A stretch of DNA of 64,000 nucleotides from an uncultured Myxococcales bacterium (GTDB taxonomy: Bacteria > Myxococcota_A > UBA9042). A program made the translations under genes and the position numbers. The notes below the pieces were generated by a model. The model did no database searches. It was not told the DNA's origin and was given only the letters and a program-made list of their open reading frames with translations. Every line of letters starts with the position of its first letter. Position 1 is the first letter of the stretch. This document shows, in pieces, positions 54,861-63,032 of this stretch. The stretch lies in contig CAISBR010000072.1 in the NCBI GenBank assembly GCA_903883645.1, positions 1-64,000 on the forward strand. The letters are read 5' to 3'.

Positions 54861-57158
54861 CTAGCGGACGAAGATGGCGAAATCGACCTGCAGCGTCACG
54901 CTGGTGGGGCCGCAGGTGTTGGTCCACACCGAGTTGCCGCAGCCGTTGTTGTTCACATAGTTGTCGCCAAAGCCCATGGGGCCGGGGTGGTAGCCAAAGC
55001 TGGGCTCGGCCTCGTAGGTGAGCGGATAGCCGCCGCTGCTGGGGCGAATGTGGTAGCCGCCGTAGCCGCCCTGCACATTGTGGCCGTTGCAGCTGACGAT
55101 CGCGCAGACGGGCGTGATTTCCGTACCGATGCGCACGGTGTTTTGCGCGTCGCTGCCACCGGCTCCAGTAGAATTAACGATGAACGGCAAGGCGTTGTCG
55201 ATGAACACGTCGCCAACATTGCGGGAATAGGCGCCCGGTGTCGCGACGCTGCCCGAGGTGTCGATCTTGCCCGTGCTGAGCGCGGTGTTGGCGGGTGCCG
55301 CGAGCCAATCGGCCATGGTCTTGCCCTGTAGGCCGCTGACCACGGTGCCGCGCGCCCAGGCGGAGGGGGTGTTCCAGTCGGCGCCCTCTTTGTGGGCCCA
55401 GACCAAGATCTCGCTGCCGGCGATGCTGCCAAAGCTGGAGCCCTTGTAGTCATTTTGCAGGGCGCTGCCCACCACGCCGAACTGCTTGTCGGCCTTTAGC
55501 CAGAAGTCGGTGTCGCCGTAACTGCGTATGGCGCCGTCGTTGGTGTCGAGGTTGAAGACCAGGGTCCAGCCGCCGCCCGCCAAGGTCATCTCGCAGTAGG
55601 CCTCGTACGCGGGGTTGCCGCTGGCCACGCCGTCGGGGTCGAGCCAGTAGCTGCCGGTTTTGCTGGCGGGATTCATGCTCAAGATTTGCTTGCACGACGA
55701 GCCGGGGTTGTCTTTGCTGCCCGGGGGCAAGGTGAGGAGCAGCGGGAAAAAGGCTTTGCCGTTGCACACATACATGGCGTTGTCTTTGGGGTTGGCGTAC
55801 ATGTAGCCAAAGTGGCCGGCGTCGCAGGTGATGGGGTGCGCCGTGGCGACCTTGAGCTGCAAGCCGCCGTTTAGGATCAAGTCGCCCTGCACTTGCACCT
55901 TCTTGTTCGACAGGGTCTGCAACTTGAGCGCCCAGTTGAACTTGCCGTCGAAACCGCCGCTGCCGCCGCCCGCCTTCTTGTCTTTGACGATGATGGACCA
56001 GCTGCCTGCCGGGTTCTTGCCCACCCAGTTCTTGTTCAGGTCGCCTGACACGAGCGGCGTGGTGTCGTTGAACGCGGCGGTCAGGGTGGTGCCGGTGCTA
56101 CCGCCGTTGTAGAGCACGTAGGGTGTGGCTTCGCCAGGGGCATAAACTTCTGCGTAAACATTGGTTAAATCGGAATTAGTAACCGTGAGCGTAAACCACA
56201 GCTTTTGCGCGAGGCCGACATCGGGGAAGACGAGGGAGTCGGACACGCCGGCGCCCAGCCCGTCAGGGATAGCGACATCGGTAGTTCCGGCCTGTACATC
56301 GATGAATTGGTTGCTGATTAGCCCGTTCGACACCTCGTCGAGACCGTCGGGCGGCAGGTCTTTTTCGGTCAGGGCGGCGCAGGCCACGCTGCCATCGACG
56401 TTGAAGCCCTTGCTCCATAGGCCGGTGCCGCAGGGTTTGCCAGTCTGTGGGATGGCGGGCAAGCCTTTTATATCTGTGTAATTACCTGTAGTTGCCACCT
56501 TAGCGAGCGCTGGAGCGTTGCTCAGGTCGGCATAGTCGCCCGTGCCCGCGACCTTAGCGAGCGCCGACGACTTGACGAAATCGATCAAATCCGCGGACTT
56601 GGCATACGCAGCCAGGTCGCCACTTTTGGCGTAACCACTGAGCTCGGCAGCCTTGGCGTACGGGGCGAGATCCGTAGACTTGGCATAGGGTTGCAGCACT
56701 GCCGCATCGAGGGCGCTGGCCTTGAGGCAGCCCGAGCAATCGAGACCCTCGGCCACTGCGGCCCGCAGCGCATAGGCGGTGGCTGCGAGCGGCCGGCGGG
56801 CAAGCTCAGGATCGGCGGCCACTTGCAACCCCAACCACGCCCCGGCAAGCGATAAGGTGGCGGGGTCGAGCGGCGTCTTGCTGCCCAAAAGATACGAGAA
56901 CTGGCCATTCTTGGTAGTAACATTGAGTGGCCCTTCGCTCCACACCGGTGAACCACCTGATTCAGCAGCGTAAATCGCAAAGATGAGCGGATACGTGCCA
57001 TCGGCAACCGGACCGCCGCCGACCGAGGTGAGCGCGCCTTCGATCGCCGTAGTCTTGGGCGTGGCGGCCAGCGCTTGGGCGGCGATTAGACCGGCGAGCA
57101 AGGCGGCGAGCGGCAACGCGCGGAACAATCGGCGGACACAACTGGGCGAACGCGACAT
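54861..57158 (-). CDS. Secreted fibrinogen-like protein, second copy
   Basis: 765 aa from ATG 57158 (GGAG upstream). Same layout as the protein at 20986-23187: signal peptide, PVADGTYPLIFAIYAAESG beta domain, YAKSTDLAPYAKAAEL repeats (about 140-215), a P-domain-like part (GSWSIIVKDKKAGGGSGG), and a C-terminal fibrinogen-like domain (YCEMTLAGGGWTLVFNLD) ending FAIFVR. The distal part differs more and has four extra Cys (CAIVSCNGH, CGNSVWTNTCG). Surface or secreted; ligand unknown. Confidence 0.8.
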   Translation of the reverse strand: MSRSPSCVRRLFRALPLAALLAGLIAAQALAATPKTTAIEGALTSVGGGPVADGTYPLIFAIYAAESGGSPVWSEGPLNVTTKNGQFSYLLGSKTPLDPATLSLAGAWLGLQVAADPELARRPLAATAYALRAAVAEGLDCSGCLKASALDAAVLQPYAKSTDLAPYAKAAELSGYAKSGDLAAYAKSADLIDFVKSSALAKVAGTGDYADLSNAPALAKVATTGNYTDIKGLPAIPQTGKPCGTGLWSKGFNVDGSVACAALTEKDLPPDGLDEVSNGLISNQFIDVQAGTTDVAIPDGLGAGVSDSLVFPDVGLAQKLWFTLTVTNSDLTNVYAEVYAPGEATPYVLYNGGSTGTTLTAAFNDTTPLVSGDLNKNWVGKNPAGSWSIIVKDKKAGGGSGGFDGKFNWALKLQTLSNKKVQVQGDLILNGGLQLKVATAHPITCDAGHFGYMYANPKDNAMYVCNGKAFFPLLLTLPPGSKDNPGSSCKQILSMNPASKTGSYWLDPDGVASGNPAYEAYCEMTLAGGGWTLVFNLDTNDGAIRSYGDTDFWLKADKQFGVVGSALQNDYKGSSFGSIAGSEILVWAHKEGADWNTPSAWARGTVVSGLQGKTMADWLAAPANTALSTGKIDTSGSVATPGAYSRNVGDVFIDNALPFIVNSTGAGGSDAQNTVRIGTEITPVCAIVSCNGHNVQGGYGGYHIRPSSGGYPLTYEAEPSFGYHPGPMGFGDNYVNNNGCGNSVWTNTCGPTSVTLQVDFAIFVR

Positions 57159-57289
57159 GGCAAACTCCGGCAAGATTGGGCCCAAAGGCCCCGCAACTGT
57201 GCGCTGGCCTTGCAGGTTCGTCAAGCGGTGAGCGAGCGCCTGGGCGGGCGGCTGCACGCGCTCGCGCGATGGGTCGACCTGCGAACCAT

Positions 57290-57322
57290 GAGTAATTTCG
57301 CGATGTAGAAAATGGCTGCCAC
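57290..57322 (+). repeat. 33-bp direct repeat, copy 2
   Basis: Same-orientation match to 54811-54843 (30 of 33 positions). It lies in the gap between the fibrinogen-like gene and the cyclase, 100 bp before the chosen cyclase start. The ATG within it (57312) is not a likely start. Confidence 0.7.
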
Positions 57323-57422
57323 TTGTATTCGTCCAGTTGCCATCGCCGCCGCACTGCCCCACACTCGCCATACCTTCGTCGCGGAGTTCGAGTGGGCAAC
57401 GCGACGGGCGCGCGAGGACTCG

Positions 57423-59723
57423 ATGGCCATAGCGGCAAAAAATCTAGGCTCGCCGCGCAATTGGCCCCTGCTGGTGGCGGCGCTGGCAACGCTGCTGTGC
57501 ACGCTGGTTCTGGCCGGGCACAAGGGTGGCCTATACAGCATTCCGGCGCTCGATTCGTGGGAGCTCGACACGGTCGATGCGCGTTTTGCCCTGCGCGGTC
57601 CGCTCAAGCCCCTGGGCGACGACATCGTGATTGTGGGTTTTGACGACCAGCTGCGGCGGCAGGCGCCCGAAGTGCTGCAACAGCGCGCCGGGTGGGCACG
57701 TTTTCTAGATTCGCTGGCCAATTACCAACCGCGCAGCGTGGCGCTCGACGCCTTTTTTGCCGAGCCCGAGCAGGTGCTGCCCGCCGCGACGGTGACGCAG
57801 GTCGACGATGCCTTGCAAGCGCTGGAACTGGCTAAAGAAACCACATCTACAGCCCAGCTAGCGGCGCTGCAGGCCTTGCGAGCCGTGCGCGATGCCACCC
57901 GCGGCGACGAGAAGATGGCGGCAGCGGTGCAGCGGGCGGGCAATGTGCTGCTGGCGTCGCTGTTCTTTGTCGACGATGGCGAGGACCGGCCAGCGCCTCG
58001 CAACACCCCAGAACCGCCGGGGATTCGCGGAGCGCGCGTGGCGGATGCGGCGGTGCTCGAGCGGCCGGCCGGGCTGCGCCCCTTGCGCGCCGAAGCCCAG
58101 GTGTACGGTTCGCTGCCGGCGTTTGCCCGGGCGGCGGCGGGCGGCGGTGCGGTCAATGTGCTGCGCGATCAAGGTGGTGCGGTGCGACGGGTGCCGCTGG
58201 TGGTCGAGCACGCCGGGCGCTATTACCTGCCGCTGGGTCTGACGCTGGCGGCGCACGCCAAGGGGCTGGGGGGCAAGCGGCCGGCGACGGCGAGTTACGC
58301 GGCCGGTGCGCGCGAATTAACTTTAGGCGACAAGGTGTTGCCCGTCGATCCGCGCGCGATCGCTACACTGGGTTGGCTGGGGCCCAGTGGCACTTTTCCG
58401 TACTACTCGGCGGCCGACGTGCTGACGGGCCAAGTGCCCCGCGCCAAGCTGGCCGACAAGCTGGTTGTGGTGGGCTATACCGATGCGGCGCGCGACCGGG
58501 TGACGACGCCATTTTCGCCGGCGCAGCCTGGGGTTGAGGTGCACGCGACCCTGGCGCACAACGCCATTTATGGCGGGCTGCTGAAGGGCGCTCCGGGCTG
58601 GCTATCGCTGCTGGTGGTACTGGCGGCGGGCGCGGTGATGACGGGACTACAGCTGCGGCGAGTGCGGCAAAAGCGCATGTGGCTGGTGGGTGTGGCGGGT
58701 GCGGCGCTGGCGACGACTTGGCTCGCGACCGCACAACTACTGTTTTTGCAAGGATTTATTGTCGAACTGGCCGCACCGCTGGCGTCGCTGGTGCTGGTGG
58801 CACTGGCGTCGATCTCGACCGCCCTGGTGACCGAAGGGCGCGAAAAGGCGCATCTTCGCAAGGCTTTTGCCCACTATGTGTCGGATCAGCTGGTCGACCG
58901 CATCCTGGCCGACCCCGAGCGGGTGCGCCTGGGCGGCGAACGGCGCGAGCTGAGCGTGCTGTTTTCGGATATTCGTGGGTTTTCAAAGTTCTCGGAACAG
59001 ATGGAACCTGAGGCGCTGTCTGCGTTTTTGAACGAATACCTGACGCCGATGACCCGCATTGTGCTCGACCAGGGCGGCATGCTCGACAAGTATATTGGCG
59101 ACGCGGTGATGGCGGTGTTTGGCGCGCCGCTGCCCATGGACGACCACACGGCGGCGATGTGTCGCACCGCCCTGCAAATGCAGACAAGTCTTGAGCAATC
59201 GCGCAAGGACTGGACGGTGCGCGGGCTGCCGGCGATCGAGATTGGCGTGGGTCTAAACGCCGGGCCGATGTCGGTGGGCAACATGGGCTCCGAGATGCGC
59301 TTTGATTATACGGTGATGGGCGACGCGGTGAACCTCGCCTCGCGCCTAGAGGGCCTGACCAAGGAATACCATTGCGCAATCTTGTGTGGACCGCGGGTGC
59401 CCGAGCTAGCGGGGCCGGGGTTTGTGTTTCGCGAGCTCGATTTTGTGCGCGTCAAAGGCCGCGGCGGTGCCGAGCGCGTCTATGAGCTAGTGGGGAGCGC
59501 CGAGGCCTGCCCGCTCGACGCCAAGTGCCTTGAACTGTATGCTACAGGCTTGGTTGCGTACCGTGCGCACAAGTGGCCCGAGGCGGAAGCGGCCTTGGAG
59601 CAGTTGCTTGAACGCGCGCCCGGCGATGGCCCGGCGGCGGTGTTGCTGCAGCGCGTGCGGGCCTTGGCCAGCGAGCCGCCGGCTAGCGATTGGGATGGTG
59701 TGTATGAACAGCGCAACAAGTAA
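57423..59723 (+). CDS. CHASE2-domain adenylate/guanylate cyclase, second copy
   Basis: 766 aa from ATG 57423 (GAGGA 4 nt upstream). An N-terminal helix, a CHASE2 domain (IVGFDDQLRRQAPEVLQQ, GFPV-like strands), a membrane-helix group near 390-460, and a cyclase domain with FSDIRGFSKFSEQ, KYIGDAVMAVFG and VNLASRLEGL follow in order. The tail ends ASDWDGVYEQRNK, matching the other cyclase. Class III residues are complete. Its stop overlaps the next lipoprotein gene by 20 bp. Confidence 0.9.
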   Translation: MAIAAKNLGSPRNWPLLVAALATLLCTLVLAGHKGGLYSIPALDSWELDTVDARFALRGPLKPLGDDIVIVGFDDQLRRQAPEVLQQRAGWARFLDSLANYQPRSVALDAFFAEPEQVLPAATVTQVDDALQALELAKETTSTAQLAALQALRAVRDATRGDEKMAAAVQRAGNVLLASLFFVDDGEDRPAPRNTPEPPGIRGARVADAAVLERPAGLRPLRAEAQVYGSLPAFARAAAGGGAVNVLRDQGGAVRRVPLVVEHAGRYYLPLGLTLAAHAKGLGGKRPATASYAAGARELTLGDKVLPVDPRAIATLGWLGPSGTFPYYSAADVLTGQVPRAKLADKLVVVGYTDAARDRVTTPFSPAQPGVEVHATLAHNAIYGGLLKGAPGWLSLLVVLAAGAVMTGLQLRRVRQKRMWLVGVAGAALATTWLATAQLLFLQGFIVELAAPLASLVLVALASISTALVTEGREKAHLRKAFAHYVSDQLVDRILADPERVRLGGERRELSVLFSDIRGFSKFSEQMEPEALSAFLNEYLTPMTRIVLDQGGMLDKYIGDAVMAVFGAPLPMDDHTAAMCRTALQMQTSLEQSRKDWTVRGLPAIEIGVGLNAGPMSVGNMGSEMRFDYTVMGDAVNLASRLEGLTKEYHCAILCGPRVPELAGPGFVFRELDFVRVKGRGGAERVYELVGSAEACPLDAKCLELYATGLVAYRAHKWPEAEAALEQLLERAPGDGPAAVLLQRVRALASEPPASDWDGVYEQRNK

Positions 59724-60771
59724 GCAATTCAGCATGTTTCTACCCATGCTACTGGCGTGGGCACTCGCCCTGACCGCGTGCGGCAAGACAGACGCGCCGC
59801 CAGCAAGCGACCTACCGGCCGGCGAAGTCGAAGCCGTTGAAGGTGCCGTAACGGCCCAGCGTGCCGAAGCCAAGCCGCGACCGCTGACTGTAAAAGCGCC
59901 TGTCTTTTCGGATGATACGGTCACTACGCCGCCGGGAAGCGCGGTGACGATTCGCCTGCTGCACAACCTGGCGCAGTGGCACCTGGAGGGTGGGCTGAGT
60001 AAGCGCGTCGACCAGAGCGCCGCCTTTGCTGCACCGCGCGACGCCACCCCACAACCCCTTGCAGCGAAACCAGAAGCTACGGTTACGGCCTCGGCTGGGC
60101 GGCACAGCGAACACGAAGCGGCAGGTTCGGCCGAGAGTGCCGTGCGCGCACCTGAGCCAGCAGCACCCACCCCGCCACCGACACCCGCAGCCGAAATTGC
60201 CAAGCAGGCCGATAACGCCAACCCCACACCGCCGGCCAAGGCCGCGCACGCTCCGCCGGCGGCGCGCGCGCCCAGCGGCGGCCAAGACACCATCAAACTC
60301 GCCGAAAAGAGTATGGATATTCCCGCACCACCACCGCCACCGGCACCGATCGAGCAACCTCGCACAGTGCGCAGCGAAGGCGGCGGCGGCGCGAGCAAGT
60401 CGGGCGGCAGTGGCGAGCGCGCGGCGGGCGCGGCGGGCGCGGCGGGCGACGTCGAAGTCGTCAAGTCGCTGGTGGTTGAGGTGCAAGAGGCCCTGCGGCC
60501 CGAGCTAACGGCGCTGACGAGCAAGCTGCGCACGGCGATGAGCAAGTGCGTCAGTGCGGCAGTTTCCGAAGGCGGCGAGCTGCCATCCCTGCTAAAGGTG
60601 GTGCTAACTCTGGGCACGGACGGCTCGTTTAGCCAAGTCGAGGTCACGGGCCTGACGGGCACCGCGGCGCAGTGCGTCAAAGCGCGCTGGCTGGCGGCCA
60701 AGGGGCTGCCCAAGGTCGACGCGCCGGCGAGTATGGCGGTGACCTACACGTTTAAGTTGAGCGACATGTAG
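59704..60771 (+). CDS. FecR/AgmX-like lipoprotein
   Basis: 355 aa. Lipobox LALTAC gives the lipidated Cys near 22. A FecR-like beta segment follows (VEGAVTAQRAEAKPRPL, DDTVTTPPGSAVTIRLL), then an Ala/Pro-rich linker. The C-terminal domain has two Cys in KCVSAAVSEGGEL and GTAAQCVKARWLAAKGLP, plus the MAVTYTFKL ending seen in AgmX/PglI C-terminal domains of myxobacteria. It overlaps the cyclase gene by 20 bp and is probably its functional partner in the envelope. Confidence 0.75.
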   Translation: MNSATSKQFSMFLPMLLAWALALTACGKTDAPPASDLPAGEVEAVEGAVTAQRAEAKPRPLTVKAPVFSDDTVTTPPGSAVTIRLLHNLAQWHLEGGLSKRVDQSAAFAAPRDATPQPLAAKPEATVTASAGRHSEHEAAGSAESAVRAPEPAAPTPPPTPAAEIAKQADNANPTPPAKAAHAPPAARAPSGGQDTIKLAEKSMDIPAPPPPPAPIEQPRTVRSEGGGGASKSGGSGERAAGAAGAAGDVEVVKSLVVEVQEALRPELTALTSKLRTAMSKCVSAAVSEGGELPSLLKVVLTLGTDGSFSQVEVTGLTGTAAQCVKARWLAAKGLPKVDAPASMAVTYTFKLSDM

Positions 60772-60787
60772 CAAGTTCGAGAACTTG
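60772..60787. other. Stem-loop after the FecR-like gene
   Basis: CAAGTTC-GA-GAACTTG forms a 6-7 bp stem right after the stop. It could cap the transcript, but no T-run follows. Confidence 0.35.
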
Positions 60788-60862
60788 TGAAGACGCCTGG
60801 ACGTAACCTGCGGGATATGGCGCAATAGATCTCCGCGGCGCTCGGCGTTGCCAAGGGGGACT

Positions 60863-63016
60863 ATGTCGCACAATCGCTGGCTCGTATTGACTATTTTCGC
60901 CATCTGGGCCGTCGCGTGCAGCGACACGACCGCCCCCGCCACCCTTAGCACCGCCGATACGAGCGTGGGCAGCCCCGACAGCAGCCTGGGCGACAGCGCC
61001 GACGTAAGCCAAACGTGCTACAGCTGCCACGGCGACCCCGCCCAAGGCAACGAGGCACCGCCGCTGGGCACCAAGGGTGAGGAATTACCTACGGATCCGG
61101 CCGTAGGCGCCCACCAGAACCACCTAGAGGCGAGCGACTGGCACCGCACCGTACAGTGCGCCGAATGCCACGTAGTGCCCACGGCGATGGACCACAAGAA
61201 CGGCACGATTGACTTTGCTTTTAGCGGAGTTGCTATCTCTGCCGGCGCAACACCGACCTTTGCGGCCGACACGTTGAGCTGCAGCGGCGGCTACTGCCAC
61301 GGCGCCAGCCTGCGGCCCGCCAAAGCCGGTGGCAGCAACGAACGCACCCCCATTTGGAACCAGATGGACGGCACCTTCAACGCCTGCGGCACCGCCTGCC
61401 ACACCTTGCCACCGGGCGGCAACCACCCGCAAAATACCGCCTGCGAAAAGTGCCACGGCAGCGTGATTGCCAGCTTTGACCCGGTAAAAAACAAGGTGGT
61501 ATGGGTAGATGCGACCCGCCACGTAGACGGCAAGGTCGATGCCACCAGCGTGAACTGCACCAGCTGCCACGGCAACGCCGCCACGGGCGACCCGGCGCCG
61601 CCACTGGGCACCAAGGGCGAGACCGCCGTCAGCGAGGCCGCGGTGGGCGCACACCAAAACCACCTAGCGCCGTCGACATGGCACAAACAGGTCGCTTGCG
61701 AAGAGTGCCATCAAAAGCCAACAGATCCGCTGCACTCAAATGGGGTGGTCGATTTTGCCTTTGGACCGCTGGCCACCGCCAAGGGTGCCAAGCCCGCATT
61801 TGACACGGGCAAGCTGAGTTGTGCCAGCTCGTACTGCCACGGCACCACCTTATTGCCTGCGAAAGCCGGCGCCGCGGCCGCACAAGAGCCTGTATGGACT
61901 CAAGTCGACGGCACCTTTAACAAGTGCGGCACTGCCTGCCACACCTTGCCACCCGGCGGCACCCACCCCGCCGATAACAAGTGCAGCACCTGCCATGCCA
62001 GCGTGGTCGCCAGCTTTGACCCGGCCAGCAGCACCGCCACCTGGAAAGACGCCAGCTTGCACATCAACGGCAAGATCGAAGCCGGCGGCTACCACACCCT
62101 GCCCGGCTGGGTGGGCGCCAAATTCTTGAGCAATGGCACGGTGAACAAAGACCACCACGGCGCGACGTTCTTTGTGGCCAACCAACAGCGCGACGACAAG
62201 AACACCCTATGCACCCAATGCCACGGCACCGATTACAACGGCGGAAGTGCTGGCGTTTCGTGCAACAACAACGGCGCGGGCTGCCACGGCAAGAACCCGG
62301 CGGGCGGCACTGGCGGCAACTGGCAGGCCTGCAACTTCTGCCACGGCAGCGCCACCCAGAACAACCCCGCGATCGGCGTGGGCAACGAGCAGACCAGCGC
62401 CAGCCTAGCCGTCGGCCGCCACAGCGTGCACTTGAGCGCCAGCAGCACCCACGTCGCCTTTGACTGCAGCCGCTGCCACACCGTGCCGCCGGCGAGTAAC
62501 GTCGCCCACGCGCTGGAGTATGTACCCAGCCTAGACCTCGGCAGCGCGGGACATCACGGCGACGTCACCTTTCTAGCCGCGCCCACGGCCTTTAACGCGA
62601 CGGGCAGCATGGCCTGGAATGTGGCCGGAACCCAAGGCAATCCCGTCAGCGCCCGCGGCAATTGCACGGGTGCCTGCCACAGCAACGGCCGCGGCGGCCC
62701 CCCTGCCGTCTCGCCCTACTGGGCCGGCGGCACCTGGACCGCGGGCAGCTGCGGCAACTGCCACGCCGCCTCGCCCAACACCAAGCACCACGGCACCCAC
62801 GTAAACGGCGACGTCAACTTGGCCTGCAGCAGCTGCCACCCCGGCGCAAACGAAGCCACGCACTTGAACGGCATTCGCGACGTCAAAACTAGCATCTCGG
62901 GCGCGCCCTATACGGGCAGCGTGACGGCGGCGTTTGGCGTGACGAGCAAGTGCAGCAACGGCGTGACATGCAGCGGCACCTGCCACGGCGAGATCCACAA
63001 CGCCCGCTGCTGGTAA
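60863..63016 (+). CDS. Multihaem CxxCH/CxxxxCH lipoprotein
   Basis: 717 aa from ATG 60863 (GGGGGA upstream). A signal with possible lipobox WAVAC. Eleven CXXCH sites are present, plus four CX3CH (CGTACH twice, CTGACH, CSGTCH), two CX4CH (CSGGYCH, CASSYCH) and one CX6CH. Residues about 50-200 and 230-375 are a tandem duplication: both carry PPLGTKGE, GAHQNHL, TACHTLPPGG and ASFDP. The family (CxxxxCH/CxxCH proteins of Geobacter type) includes surface electron conduits. The unusual spacings may hold haem or be vestigial. Confidence 0.8.
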   Translation: MSHNRWLVLTIFAIWAVACSDTTAPATLSTADTSVGSPDSSLGDSADVSQTCYSCHGDPAQGNEAPPLGTKGEELPTDPAVGAHQNHLEASDWHRTVQCAECHVVPTAMDHKNGTIDFAFSGVAISAGATPTFAADTLSCSGGYCHGASLRPAKAGGSNERTPIWNQMDGTFNACGTACHTLPPGGNHPQNTACEKCHGSVIASFDPVKNKVVWVDATRHVDGKVDATSVNCTSCHGNAATGDPAPPLGTKGETAVSEAAVGAHQNHLAPSTWHKQVACEECHQKPTDPLHSNGVVDFAFGPLATAKGAKPAFDTGKLSCASSYCHGTTLLPAKAGAAAAQEPVWTQVDGTFNKCGTACHTLPPGGTHPADNKCSTCHASVVASFDPASSTATWKDASLHINGKIEAGGYHTLPGWVGAKFLSNGTVNKDHHGATFFVANQQRDDKNTLCTQCHGTDYNGGSAGVSCNNNGAGCHGKNPAGGTGGNWQACNFCHGSATQNNPAIGVGNEQTSASLAVGRHSVHLSASSTHVAFDCSRCHTVPPASNVAHALEYVPSLDLGSAGHHGDVTFLAAPTAFNATGSMAWNVAGTQGNPVSARGNCTGACHSNGRGGPPAVSPYWAGGTWTAGSCGNCHAASPNTKHHGTHVNGDVNLACSSCHPGANEATHLNGIRDVKTSISGAPYTGSVTAAFGVTSKCSNGVTCSGTCHGEIHNARCW

Positions 63017-63032
63017 GGGGTCTGCAGCCCGC

